This document shows, piece after piece, positions 17,953-26,556 of a DNA stretch of 64,000 nt. Source of the stretch: Streptomyces sp. Mut1. Lineage in GTDB: Bacteria; Actinomycetota; Actinomycetes; Streptomycetales; Streptomycetaceae. Under the pieces are notes generated by a model that saw only the letters and a program-made list of their open reading frames with translations, did not search any database and was not told the DNA's origin. Where the stretch lies: NCBI RefSeq assembly GCF_030719295.1, contig NZ_CP120997.1:3232001-3296000 (forward strand), in the 5' to 3' direction. Position numbers and translations under genes: made by a program. How positions within the stretch are numbered: position 1 is the first letter of the stretch; each line of letters starts with the position of its first letter.

Positions 17953-17962
17953 CCCGAAATGT

Positions 17963-18053
17963 ATCTCGACATCAAGAGATCAACCGCCCCAGAGTCTGCC
18001 GGGCGAGATTCTCGACGTCAAGACACTTGATTCCGAGATACTTGATGTCGAGG
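17963..18053. promoter_or_regulatory. array of four MarR-like operator sites
   Basis: CTCGACATCAAG (17965-17976), CTCGACGTCAAG (18011-18022), CTTGATTCCGAG (18026-18037) and CTTGATGTCGAG (18041-18052). The first and last are exact reverse complements; the last three are spaced by 15 bp. They precede the MFS gene start. Confidence 0.6.
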
Positions 18054-18180
18054 AATGAGTACCGGGGCACGCCCCCCCTCCGACCGCACTCGCACGAGCC
18101 CTGCGGGGCACTCAACTGCGCTGCTCCATAAGGGAGTTCAGGGGGAACGGGTTCCGCCGGGGCGTGATCGGCCGGTGCCG

Positions 18181-18193
18181 TACTGTTCGGCCC
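18181..18193 (+). promoter_or_regulatory. putative leaderless promoter -10 of kinase copy 2
   Basis: TACTGT (18181-18186), 7 bp before the ATG at 18194; identical in sequence and spacing to copy 1 and part of a conserved upstream block starting at about 18125. Confidence 0.4.
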
Positions 18194-19999
18194 ATGACTG
18201 CGGGTTTCGAGGGAAGCGTGATCGACGGGCGCTTCGAACTGCTGGAACGGCTCGGCGGCGGCGGGATGGGGCTCGTCTGGCGGGCACGCGACATCGTCCT
18301 GCACCGGGAAGTAGCACTGAAGGAGGTCCGGCCGCCGGACCCGGAACTGCTGCGGCTACGCCCCGACGCTGCGGAGATGCTACGCAAACGCGTGCTGCGC
18401 GAGGCCGTCTCACTGGCACGGATCACTCACCCGAACGTCGTGACAATCCACCACATCGTGAGCTCCACGGAGGTGGAGCACCCCTGGCTGGTCATGGAAC
18501 TGGTCCACGGCGGTTCACTCCAGGACCGCCTGGAACGCGGCCTGTACACCCCCACCGAGGCAGCCCGCCTGGGCCGCGGCGTACTCGCCGGACTACAAGC
18601 CGCACACGAAGCGGACATCCTCCACCGCGACGTGAAACCCGGCAACGTACTGCTGCGCACCGACGGCACACCCCTGCTCACCGACTTCGGAATCGCCGCC
18701 GTACGCGAAGCCACCAGCCTCACCAACACCGGCGAACTCGTCGGCTCCCCCGACTACATGGCCCCCGAACGACTGCGCGGCCACGACGACGACCCCTCCT
18801 CCGACCTCTGGTCACTGGCCATGATGCTCTACGTCGCGGTCGAAGGACACAACCCCATGCGCCGCTCCTCCACCCTCGCCACCCTCGCCGCGATCCTCGA
18901 AGAAGACGTCCCACCGCCCCAACGCGCGGACGCCCTCGGCCCCGTACTGCGCTCCGTCCTCATCAAGGACGTGGCCTCCCGGCCCGACGCGGAACACCTC
19001 GACCAACTCCTCGCACAGGCCGCCGGAGACCGCGCCCTGACGGTCATCGACGGCGTGACCGCGCCTCCCGTACCGACAACCGGCCCCGCAGAGGCGGATG
19101 GGAAGGCTGAAGCCGACGCGGCCGGCGCGGTCCCGGTCGCGTACACCCGCACGGAGTCGTCGGCCCCCGCTCCACCGGAACGGGAAGCCGCCACCACCGG
19201 CCCACCCCCGAAGCGAGACCGCCCACCGGCCGAACCGAAACCCGCCGGCGCACCCTCTGCGCCCGAGGAGACCGACGGCCGGGGCAATCCCGCCGCACGG
19301 ACGAGCCGGACACCCCTGCGCGGCGCCAGTGCCGACCGGACCCGGCGTCGCGTACTGATCCCCGGAGTCCTGCTCGCCGTCTTGGCCGCCGGGCTGCTGG
19401 CCAATGAATTCATACCCGGCACCACCGACGACGACAAACCGTCCGGCGGCGCCGCGCCCACCCACTCCGCCCCCCGCTCTCCCACCCCCACCCCGTCCCC
19501 CTCACGCACCTCCAGCCCCTCACCTTCGCCCACACCCACAACGGAGACCGATCTCCTCACCCCCTCCGGCGGCCGGCGACTCGTCAAGAAGATGAAGGCG
19601 GTGACGGGCAGAACGGAGGTGCTCTGGCTCGATCTGCACCCGAGTCGAGCCACCGGCAACGTGATCGTGAAGGCCGGGAACATGCCGGACGGCAAGGTGT
19701 TCGACGGCTTCGACTACCGGGACGGCCGGGGCAACCGCCATGGCAACGAAGGTCTGGTCAACGGCCAGCGCATGACGGACCTCTCCCAGGTGGACTGGGA
19801 CGCCCTGCCCCGGCTTCTCCACATATGCCAGACCGAACTGGGCGTACGGAAGGCAGACCCCGATGCCAGCCACGTGATCTTCGCCTGGAACAACGGAAGG
19901 CCGGCCATGGAGATCTACGCCAGCGGCGCGTACCAGACATCGGCCACGCTGATCGCCGGACTCGACGGTGAGATCATCAAGCGCAACAAGGCGGAATGA
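18194..19999 (+). CDS. PknB-type Ser/Thr protein kinase, copy 2
   Basis: A 601-aa paralogue of the kinase at 3635-5704. The kinase domain is almost identical at DNA level, including Lys43, HRDVKPGN, DFG and APERLRGH. The linker is shorter (no GAGP array), followed by one TM helix (RRVLIPGVLLAVLAAGLLA) and an extracellular domain that shares landmarks with copy 1 (DLLTPSGGRR, VDWDALPRLL, CQTELGVRKADP) but has many substitutions. This pattern suggests recent duplication or gene conversion of the catalytic part with divergence of the sensor. No membrane partner gene follows. Confidence 0.92.
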   Translation: MTAGFEGSVIDGRFELLERLGGGGMGLVWRARDIVLHREVALKEVRPPDPELLRLRPDAAEMLRKRVLREAVSLARITHPNVVTIHHIVSSTEVEHPWLVMELVHGGSLQDRLERGLYTPTEAARLGRGVLAGLQAAHEADILHRDVKPGNVLLRTDGTPLLTDFGIAAVREATSLTNTGELVGSPDYMAPERLRGHDDDPSSDLWSLAMMLYVAVEGHNPMRRSSTLATLAAILEEDVPPPQRADALGPVLRSVLIKDVASRPDAEHLDQLLAQAAGDRALTVIDGVTAPPVPTTGPAEADGKAEADAAGAVPVAYTRTESSAPAPPEREAATTGPPPKRDRPPAEPKPAGAPSAPEETDGRGNPAARTSRTPLRGASADRTRRRVLIPGVLLAVLAAGLLANEFIPGTTDDDKPSGGAAPTHSAPRSPTPTPSPSRTSSPSPSPTPTTETDLLTPSGGRRLVKKMKAVTGRTEVLWLDLHPSRATGNVIVKAGNMPDGKVFDGFDYRDGRGNRHGNEGLVNGQRMTDLSQVDWDALPRLLHICQTELGVRKADPDASHVIFAWNNGRPAMEIYASGAYQTSATLIAGLDGEIIKRNKAE

Positions 20000-20068
20000 C
20001 CGACCGAAGAGGGCCGCCGCCTCACCGGCCCGCCCGGAAATCGCCTGCCACCCTCGGCGCCCGCCCCC

Positions 20069-21532
20069 TCACCCCGGCCAGACGATCGACTGCACCTCGC
20101 TGTACGCGTGCAGCGCGTACGAGCCCACGTCCCGGCCGACGCCGCTCCGTTTGAACCCGCCGAACGGCGCCTCCATGTTCCGGCCGATCGTGTTCACGCC
20201 CACCCCGCCGGCCCGCAGCCTGCGGGCCACCCGGAAGGCGCGGGCCACATCGCCGGACCAGACGTAGTCGATCAGCCCGTAGTCGCTGTCGTTGGCCAGC
20301 GCGATGCCCTCCTCCTCGTCGTCGAAGGGGACCACCACCACGACCGGGCCGAAGATCTCCTCGCGCACCACCCGCATGTCCGGGGTGCAGTCCGCCAGCA
20401 GCGTCGGGGCGACGTAGAAGCCCCGGCCCGTGGGGTCGGGCCGTTCGCCGCCCGTGACGATCCGGGCCCCCTCCTCGCGGCCGAGCTCCACGTACGACTC
20501 CACGCGGTCGCGATGGGCGGCGGAGATGACCGGCCCGACGACCGTGCCCTTCACCGCCGGATCGCCGACCTTCAAGTGACCGGCGTACGCGGCCAGTTGG
20601 GCGATCAGCGCGTCCTGGACGCCCCGCTGGACCAGGACGCGGGTCGGAGCCGTACAGATCTGTCCGCTGTAGAACGAGAACGTCGTACCGATCCCCGCGA
20701 CCGCCGCGCCCAGGTCCGCGTCCTCGAAGACGAGGGCCGCCCCCTTGCCGCCCAGCTCCATCAACTGCCGTTTCATGGAACGGCCGCAGACCTCCGCGAT
20801 CCGCTGCCCGACCGCCGTGGAGCCGGTGAAGCTCACCATGTCCACGTCCCCGGCGTCGACGGCCGCCTCGCCCACCTCAGGAGCCGAGCCGCTGACGACG
20901 TTGACGACACCCGGCGGGACGCCCGCCTCGGCCAGCGCCTCGGCCATCCGGTAGACGGAGAGCGGGTCCTGCGGGGCCGGCTTCACGACGACGGTGTTGC
21001 CCATGGCCAGCGCGGGGGCGATCTTGCCCGCCGGGTTGGCCCAGGGGTTGTTGTACGAGGTGACGCACGTGACGACGCCGACCGGCTGGCGTACGGCCAG
21101 CGCGCCGAAGATCCCGGCCCGGCCCATCGGACCGGCCTCGTTGATCTGCGGCGCGACCGCCTCCTCGACGGGTTCGAGCGCCCCCTTCGCGTACCGCCGG
21201 AACCGGGCCGCGCCCACGGCGACCTGCATCCCCCGGGCCGTCGCGGTGGTGGCGCCGCTCTCCGCGCGGGCGAGGTCCGCGAGGGCGGCGGAGTCCCGCT
21301 GGATCAGGCCGGCCGCGCGGTCGAGGATCGCGGCGCGTTCCCCGGGGCGGGTCCGGGACCAGGAGGCGAAGGCGGCACGGGCGGCGGCCGCCGCCTCGTA
21401 CACCTGCGCCCGGCTCGCCTCGGGGGCCAGGCCCACGGTCTCCTCGGTGGCCGGGTCGGTCACCTCGTAGTGGCCGCCGGCCGGTTCGGTCCACTCGCCG
21501 TCGATGAACAGGCGCTGGGGCGCGTTCGTCAC
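20069..21532 (-). CDS. aldehyde dehydrogenase
   Basis: A 487-aa NAD(P)-dependent aldehyde dehydrogenase. Visible: cofactor segment GNTVVVKPAPQDP, FTGSTAVGQRI, the catalytic Glu in MELGGKGA and the catalytic Cys in SGQICTAPTR, closing with EEIFGPVVVVVPF and NTIGRNMEAPFGGFKRSGVGR. GTG at 21532 overlaps the amidohydrolase stop (GTGA), so both are co-translated. It probably oxidises an aldehyde formed in the same catabolic cluster. Confidence 0.92.
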   Translation of the reverse strand: MTNAPQRLFIDGEWTEPAGGHYEVTDPATEETVGLAPEASRAQVYEAAAAARAAFASWSRTRPGERAAILDRAAGLIQRDSAALADLARAESGATTATARGMQVAVGAARFRRYAKGALEPVEEAVAPQINEAGPMGRAGIFGALAVRQPVGVVTCVTSYNNPWANPAGKIAPALAMGNTVVVKPAPQDPLSVYRMAEALAEAGVPPGVVNVVSGSAPEVGEAAVDAGDVDMVSFTGSTAVGQRIAEVCGRSMKRQLMELGGKGAALVFEDADLGAAVAGIGTTFSFYSGQICTAPTRVLVQRGVQDALIAQLAAYAGHLKVGDPAVKGTVVGPVISAAHRDRVESYVELGREEGARIVTGGERPDPTGRGFYVAPTLLADCTPDMRVVREEIFGPVVVVVPFDDEEEGIALANDSDYGLIDYVWSGDVARAFRVARRLRAGGVGVNTIGRNMEAPFGGFKRSGVGRDVGSYALHAYSEVQSIVWPG

Positions 21533-23268
21533 CGGGTGCTCACCGTCCTGGTGTCGCGGCCGGAGCGCAGCACCGTGCCCGGGACGGCCCCGGTCACCTT
21601 GTCGTCGCGCAGGGTCTCCACCCCGTTGACCCGGACCGACACGATCCCGAGGGCCTTGGAGTCGAGCCGGGGGCTGTCGCCCGGCAGGTCGTGGACGAGG
21701 GTCGCCGGGCCCGCGTCGACGCGCTCGGGGTCGAAGAGGACGAGGTCGGCGTGGAAGCCCTCCTCGACCCGGCCGCGTTCCCGCAGGCCGAAGAGGCGCG
21801 CGGGGTCGTCGGTGAGCATCTTCACCGCCCTCTCCAGCGGCAGGAGCTTCCGGCCGCGCAGGCAGTCGCCGAGGAAGCGGGTCGTGTAGGGGGCGCCGCA
21901 CATCCGGTCCAGGTGCGCGCCCGCGTCCGAGCCGCCGAGCAGCACGTCCTCGTGGTCCCAGGTCTCCCTGCGCAGCGCCCAGGAGGCCGGGTCGTTGTCG
22001 GTGGGCATCGGCCACAGCACCGTACGCAGCTCGTCGGCGGCGCAGATCTCGACCAGGCAGTGGAAGGGGTCCTGGCCGCGCTCGGCCGCGATGTCCTTCA
22101 CGACCCGGCCGGTCAGGCCCTCGTTGGCCGCGCTGTAGGTGTCGCCGATGACATACCGGCCGAAGTCCGCGAGGCGCCGGAAGACACCGGCCTCCTTGCT
22201 GTCGGCGCGGCGCAGCATCCCGGCACGGGTGTCCGCGTCCCGCAGCCGCTCGATGCGTTCGGGTACGGGCAGGGCGAGGATGTCGCCCCAGCCGGGGATC
22301 AGGTTGAGCGCGCAGAACGTGCCGAGCGACATGTTCATCGGGGTCAGGATCGGCATGGTCAGCGCGACGACCCGGCCGCCGGCCCGGCGGGCGCGCTCGC
22401 TGGGCACGAGCTGGCGCGGTACGCGTGCGGGGACGGCGGCGTCGATGGTCAGCACGTTCCAGTTCAGCGGGCGCCCGGCGGCGGCCGTCATGTCCACGAG
22501 CAGGTCGATCTCCTCGTCGGCGAACTGGTCCAGGCAGCCCGCGACGATCGCCTCGATCTGCGTGCCCTCGTGCTCGCCGACGGCCCGGCAGAGCGCGAGC
22601 AGTTCCTCCGGCAGCGCGTGCCGCGACGCGACGGGCCGGCCGTCGCCGTCGGAGTGGGTCGAGGACTGCGTGGTGGACAGCCCCCACGCCCCGGCGGCCA
22701 TCGCGTCGTGGAACAGCGCCAGCATGGCGTCCATCTGCTCGGGCGTCGGCTGCCCGCCGATCGCGTCCGCGCCCATGACGTGGCGGCGCAGGGCGCAGTG
22801 CCCGACCATGAACCCGGCGTTGACGGCGATCCGGCCCTCCAGCGCGTCGAGGTACTCCCGGAATCCGGACCAGGTCCAGTCGACGCCCTCCTCCAGCGCC
22901 TTGAGGGCCATGCCCTCGACCCGCGCCATCATGCGCCGCGTGTAGTCGGCGTCCTCGGGGCGGTCCGGGTGCAGCGGGGCCAGCGTGAACCCGCAGTTGC
23001 CTCCGGCGACGGTCGTGACGCCGTGGTTCATCGAGGGCGTGGCGTACGGGTCCCAGAACAGCTGCGCGTCGTAGTGCGTGTGCGGGTCGACGAAGCCGGG
23101 CGCGAGGACGAGCCCGTGGGCGTCCTCGCTGGTCACGGCCTCCTCGGTGACGGTGCCTGGCTCCGCGATGACGGCGATGCGGCCGTCGCGCACGCCGACG
23201 TCCGCCGGGTAGGAGGGCCCGCCCGTGCCGTCCACGACGGTCGCTCCGCGGATGAGGTGGTCGAGCAT
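21529..23268 (-). CDS. N-acyl-D-amino-acid deacylase-type amidohydrolase
   Basis: A 579-aa amidohydrolase. The metal site begins with PGFVDPHTHYDAQLFWDP (HxH); the family NCG segment GGNCGFTLAPL and the LGGSDAGAHLDRM motif near the C-terminus match D-aminoacylases and dihydroorotase-like enzymes of subtype III. It is unusually long, as in this family. ATG 23268 follows GGAAGGGA. In an operon with the downstream aldehyde dehydrogenase; amide or ester hydrolysis of an unknown substrate is likely. Confidence 0.85.
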   Translation of the reverse strand: MLDHLIRGATVVDGTGGPSYPADVGVRDGRIAVIAEPGTVTEEAVTSEDAHGLVLAPGFVDPHTHYDAQLFWDPYATPSMNHGVTTVAGGNCGFTLAPLHPDRPEDADYTRRMMARVEGMALKALEEGVDWTWSGFREYLDALEGRIAVNAGFMVGHCALRRHVMGADAIGGQPTPEQMDAMLALFHDAMAAGAWGLSTTQSSTHSDGDGRPVASRHALPEELLALCRAVGEHEGTQIEAIVAGCLDQFADEEIDLLVDMTAAAGRPLNWNVLTIDAAVPARVPRQLVPSERARRAGGRVVALTMPILTPMNMSLGTFCALNLIPGWGDILALPVPERIERLRDADTRAGMLRRADSKEAGVFRRLADFGRYVIGDTYSAANEGLTGRVVKDIAAERGQDPFHCLVEICAADELRTVLWPMPTDNDPASWALRRETWDHEDVLLGGSDAGAHLDRMCGAPYTTRFLGDCLRGRKLLPLERAVKMLTDDPARLFGLRERGRVEEGFHADLVLFDPERVDAGPATLVHDLPGDSPRLDSKALGIVSVRVNGVETLRDDKVTGAVPGTVLRSGRDTRTVSTR

Positions 23269-23472
23269 GGCGGGGTCCCTTCCTGTCCTGTGGGTGTGGT
23301 GTGCGGGGGGTGCTGGGGGGGGTGATGTGCGCCGGGGCGCTGTGGGTGTGGTGTGCGCCGGGGTGCGTACGGCCGCGGTACGCACCCCGGCCGGCGAGCG
23401 ACGGACCGGGATGCCGCCGCCCGTTCGGGGATCTCCGAGAGGAGCGGGGGTACGGGGGCAGCGCCCCCGCGA

Positions 23473-24594
23473 CTACGCCGCGTCCCGGAACCGGGACGTC
23501 CGGTGGACCGGGTCCGTGTCGATCGCCGGAATCACGTGCTCCCCGATCAGCCGGATCGACTCGAGCGTGTCCTCGCGCCCGATCCCGATCGGCAGGCCGA
23601 AGCTCAGCTGGTCCGCCCCCGCCCGCTCCCACCTCCGGCACTGGGCCAGCACCTCGTCCGGGTCGCCGCAGATCATCAGCTCCTCGGCGATCAGCAGCTC
23701 GATGATCTCCTCGGTGTACTCCGGCAGCAGCTCGGGCCACTCCGGGATGCCCTCGGGACGGGGGAACGTGTCGTGGTAGCGGAACAGCAGCGACTGGAGG
23801 TAGTTGAGCCCGCCGCCGACCGCGATCTCGACCGCCTTCGCATGGGTCTCCGCGCAGATCGCGGTGGAGGTGACCATGACGTTGTCGTTGACGAAGTCAC
23901 CGACCGGCTCGGCGTCCTTGACGGCGGTCTTGTAGGAGTCGACGACCCACTCCATGTCGGAGACCTTCTGCACGCTGAAGCCCAGCACACCGAGCCCACG
24001 CCGCCCGGCCATCGCGTACGAGGACGGCGAGCCGGCCGCGTACCACATCGCCGGGTGGGACTTCCCGTACGGCTTGGGCAGGATCTTGCGCGGCGGGAGC
24101 GACCAGTGCTTGCCCTGGAAGCCGACGTACTCGTCCTGGAGCCACATCTTGGGGAACTCGGCGATGGTCTCCTCCCACAGCTCCTTGGTGTGGTTCATGT
24201 CGGTGATGCCCGGCATGAACCCGAGGATCTCGTGGCTGCCCGCCCCGCGCCCGGAGCCGAATTCGAAGCGGCCCTCGGAGAGGTGGTCGAGCATGGCGAC
24301 CTTCTCCGCGACCTTGACCGGGTGGTTGACCGGGGCGAGCGGGTTGAAGATGCCGGAGCCGAGGTGGATGCGCTCGGTCGCGTGGGCGAGGTAGCCCAGG
24401 TAGACGTCGTTGGCGGAGAGGTGCGAGTACTCCTCCAGGAAGTGGTGCTCGGAGGCCCAGGCGTACTTGAAGCCGGACTTGTCCGCCTGGATGACGTACT
24501 CGGTCTCCTCGATCAGCGCCTTGTGCTCTGCCCCGGGGTCCGCCTGGGCCCGCGCGGCGGGCACGTACCCCTGTACAAAGAGCCCGAATTCCAA
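23473..24594 (-). CDS. LLM-class flavin-dependent oxidoreductase
   Basis: A 373-aa bacterial-luciferase-like monooxygenase. Motifs: YAWASEHHFLEEYSHLSAND, LGSGIFNPLAPVNHPVKVAEKVAMLDHLSEGRFEFGSGRG split over residues 75-115, and MICGDPDEVLAQCRRWERAGADQ at the C-terminus, typical of the larger FMN-using LLM group. Two CTGACGCATCGTCAG palindromes sit upstream. Probably the first gene of the unit that continues to the amidohydrolase. Confidence 0.87.
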   Translation of the reverse strand: MEFGLFVQGYVPAARAQADPGAEHKALIEETEYVIQADKSGFKYAWASEHHFLEEYSHLSANDVYLGYLAHATERIHLGSGIFNPLAPVNHPVKVAEKVAMLDHLSEGRFEFGSGRGAGSHEILGFMPGITDMNHTKELWEETIAEFPKMWLQDEYVGFQGKHWSLPPRKILPKPYGKSHPAMWYAAGSPSSYAMAGRRGLGVLGFSVQKVSDMEWVVDSYKTAVKDAEPVGDFVNDNVMVTSTAICAETHAKAVEIAVGGGLNYLQSLLFRYHDTFPRPEGIPEWPELLPEYTEEIIELLIAEELMICGDPDEVLAQCRRWERAGADQLSFGLPIGIGREDTLESIRLIGEHVIPAIDTDPVHRTSRFRDAA

Positions 24595-24620
24595 GGGGGT
24601 TCACCGTCCTCAATCGTTTC

Positions 24621-24635
24621 TGACGCATCGTCAGA
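24621..24635. promoter_or_regulatory. operator 1, perfect palindrome arms TGACG/CGTCA
   Basis: CTGACGCATCGTCAG, 26 bp before the LLM start at 24594. Identical 15-mer repeated at 24684-24698, centre-to-centre distance 63 bp (six helical turns). Fits a TetR-type dimer. Confidence 0.65.
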
Positions 24636-24683
24636 TCGTGATGTGCGTCCGACTGTTCCACCGGGGCCGGGGTCAGTCAATAG

Positions 24684-24698
24684 CTGACGCATCGTCAG
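24684..24698. promoter_or_regulatory. operator 2, identical to 24621-24635
   Basis: CTGACGCATCGTCAG; overlaps the last bases of the upstream SDR gene (stop at 24695). Confidence 0.6.
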
Positions 24699-25480
24699 AA
24701 GAGGCTGACGCCGGCCAGCCAGCCGCCGTCGATGACGAACGGCTGGCCGGTGATGTACGAGGAGTCGTCCGAGGTCAGGAAGAGGGCGAGCGCCGCCACC
24801 TCCTCGGGCCTGCCGATCCGGCCGAGCGGCACGAGCTTGCGGTAGAGCGCGTCCACCGCCTCCTTGGTCTCCTCCGGGTCCGCGTCCGGGTCCAGCGCCG
24901 CCGGGTTGGTCATCGCGGTGTCCACCGCACCCGGGCACAGCGCGTTGACCCGGACCCCCTTGGCCGCCAGCTCCACCGCCGCCACCCGGGTCAGCCCCAG
25001 CACGGCGTGCTTGCTCGCCGCGTACGCGCCGACGAACGCCATCCCGGTGAGCCCGGTGTACGAGGAGGTGTTGACGATCGTGCCGCCCCCGGCCTCCGCG
25101 ATCAGCGGCGCGACGGTCCTGATCCCGAGGAACGCCCCCACCTGGTTGACCTGCACCACCTGCTGGAACTCCTCCAGCGGCGTGCCCACCAGCTCGTTGA
25201 AACGCAGGATGCCCGCGTTGTTGACCAGCCCGTCGATCTTCCCGAAGGCGCCCCGGGCGGCGGCGACGGCGGCCTGCCAGTCCTCCTCCCGGCGCACGTC
25301 CAGGTGGACGTAGAGCGCGGACTCCTCCCCCAGCTCCTTCGCGAGCGCCGCGCCCTGCTCGTCCAGCACGTCGGCGATCACCACCTGGGCGCCCTCGGCG
25401 GCGAAGAGCCGCGCCTCCTGTTCGCCCTGCCCGCGCGCGGCTCCGCTGATCAGCACGGTCCGTCCGTCCAGCTTGCCCAT
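24695..25480 (-). CDS. SDR-family oxidoreductase
   Basis: A 261-aa classical short-chain dehydrogenase. NAD(P) motif VLISGAARGQGEQEA, NNAGI at about residue 88, catalytic Ser in TIVNTSSYTG, YAASKH (Tyr/Lys) and PGAVDT. The Asp-containing VVIADV after the dinucleotide fold points to NAD preference. It lies 10 bp after an LLM gene, in one transcription unit. Confidence 0.9.
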   Translation of the reverse strand: MGKLDGRTVLISGAARGQGEQEARLFAAEGAQVVIADVLDEQGAALAKELGEESALYVHLDVRREEDWQAAVAAARGAFGKIDGLVNNAGILRFNELVGTPLEEFQQVVQVNQVGAFLGIRTVAPLIAEAGGGTIVNTSSYTGLTGMAFVGAYAASKHAVLGLTRVAAVELAAKGVRVNALCPGAVDTAMTNPAALDPDADPEETKEAVDALYRKLVPLGRIGRPEEVAALALFLTSDDSSYITGQPFVIDGGWLAGVSLF

Positions 25481-25490
25481 GACCTGACTC

Positions 25491-26444
25491 CTACCTGTCG
25501 GGGTTGTCGAGGTGAGGTGCGACTTCGGCGGCGAACGCCGCCATCTGATCGGTCAGTTCGCTCACGCCCCGGCTGCGGAAGCGCACCTGGATCTGGTGGA
25601 CGCCCATCGCGGCGTACGCGCGCAGCGAATCGGCGAGGGCCTCCGGCTTCCCGCTGAGCGTGCGCCGCCCGACGGACCAGCCGGGCTCCCCCACGTACAG
25701 CGGTTCGGTGATGGCTCCGACGGTGATCGGCCCGGCCACCCCCGCCTCCGCGCGGAGCGCGTGCAGCCGGGCGATCTGCGCGGGCAGCCGGTCCCGGGGA
25801 TCACCCTGCGGCAGCCAGCCGTCCCCCCGCACGGCGGCCCGGCGCAGCGCGGCGGGCGAGGAGCCGCCCACCCAGAGGGGCACCCGTTCCTGGGCGGGCC
25901 GGGGCAGCTGCCCGAGGCCGCCGAAGGCGTACCGCTCCCCCGCGAACTCCGGGTACTCCTCGGGCCCGAGCGCGGCCCTGAGCGCGTCGATGCTCTCGTC
26001 GAGCACGGCCCCGCGCCCGTCGAAGTCCGCCCCGAGCGCCTCGAACTCCTCGCGCACATGACCGGCCCCGACACCGAGGATCAGCCGGCCGCCGCTGAGG
26101 TGGTCGAGGGTGGCGTACTGCTTGGCGGTGGCCAGCGGATGACGGAGCCCGACGACGGCGACATGGCTCATCAGCAGGACGCGCTCGGTGACCCCGGCGA
26201 GGAAGGCGAGGGTGGCCACCGGGTCGTACCAGACGGTGCCCATGCCCGCCGCGAGCCGGCGCGGGACGGCGACGTGGTCGCAGCCGGCGATGTAGGCGAA
26301 GCCGGTCCGGTCGGCGGCGCGGGCGATCTCGGCGAGGTCGGCCGGGGTGGCCCCGGCCTCCCACGGCTCGGCGAAGAGGGCACTCTGCGACTGGATGGGC
26401 AGCTGCATCCCGTACGACAGCGGCCCGGTGAGCGGTATCGGCAC
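25491..26444 (-). CDS. LLM-class oxidoreductase
   Basis: A 317-aa luciferase-like enzyme with the TIGR03619-type pattern: GCDHVAVPRR, WYDPVATLAFLAGVTERV, HPLATAKQYATLDHLSGGR, VGAGHVREEF and PLWVGGSSPAALRRAA. This pattern is frequent among F420-dependent members. First gene of an LLM-SDR unit whose promoter region also carries TGACG/CGTCA palindromes. Confidence 0.86.
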   Translation of the reverse strand: MPIPLTGPLSYGMQLPIQSQSALFAEPWEAGATPADLAEIARAADRTGFAYIAGCDHVAVPRRLAAGMGTVWYDPVATLAFLAGVTERVLLMSHVAVVGLRHPLATAKQYATLDHLSGGRLILGVGAGHVREEFEALGADFDGRGAVLDESIDALRAALGPEEYPEFAGERYAFGGLGQLPRPAQERVPLWVGGSSPAALRRAAVRGDGWLPQGDPRDRLPAQIARLHALRAEAGVAGPITVGAITEPLYVGEPGWSVGRRTLSGKPEALADSLRAYAAMGVHQIQVRFRSRGVSELTDQMAAFAAEVAPHLDNPDR

Positions 26445-26467
26445 CGAACGACCCCTTCCCCTCGACC

Positions 26468-26525
26468 TGACGGCCCGTCACTTGAGGGCCGCGGGGGGCC
26501 ATCGTCGTATCTGACGAGTCATCAG
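26468..26525. promoter_or_regulatory. two operator-like palindromes upstream of LLM-SDR unit
   Basis: TGACGGCCCGTCA (26468-26480, perfect arms) and CTGACGAGTCATCAG (26511-26525, one mismatch). Half-sites match those of the two operators at 24621 and 24684, suggesting one regulator controls both units. Confidence 0.55.
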
Positions 26526-26556
26526 GCAAGGGGGAGGGGCGAACCGGGCGGGCGGC

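Noticed and set aside
20069..23740. A single 1223-codon minus-strand frame covering two genes
   Set aside because: Only its last part (from 21532) encodes the aldehyde dehydrogenase; the upper part is Arg/Gly-rich shadow of the amidohydrolase frame.
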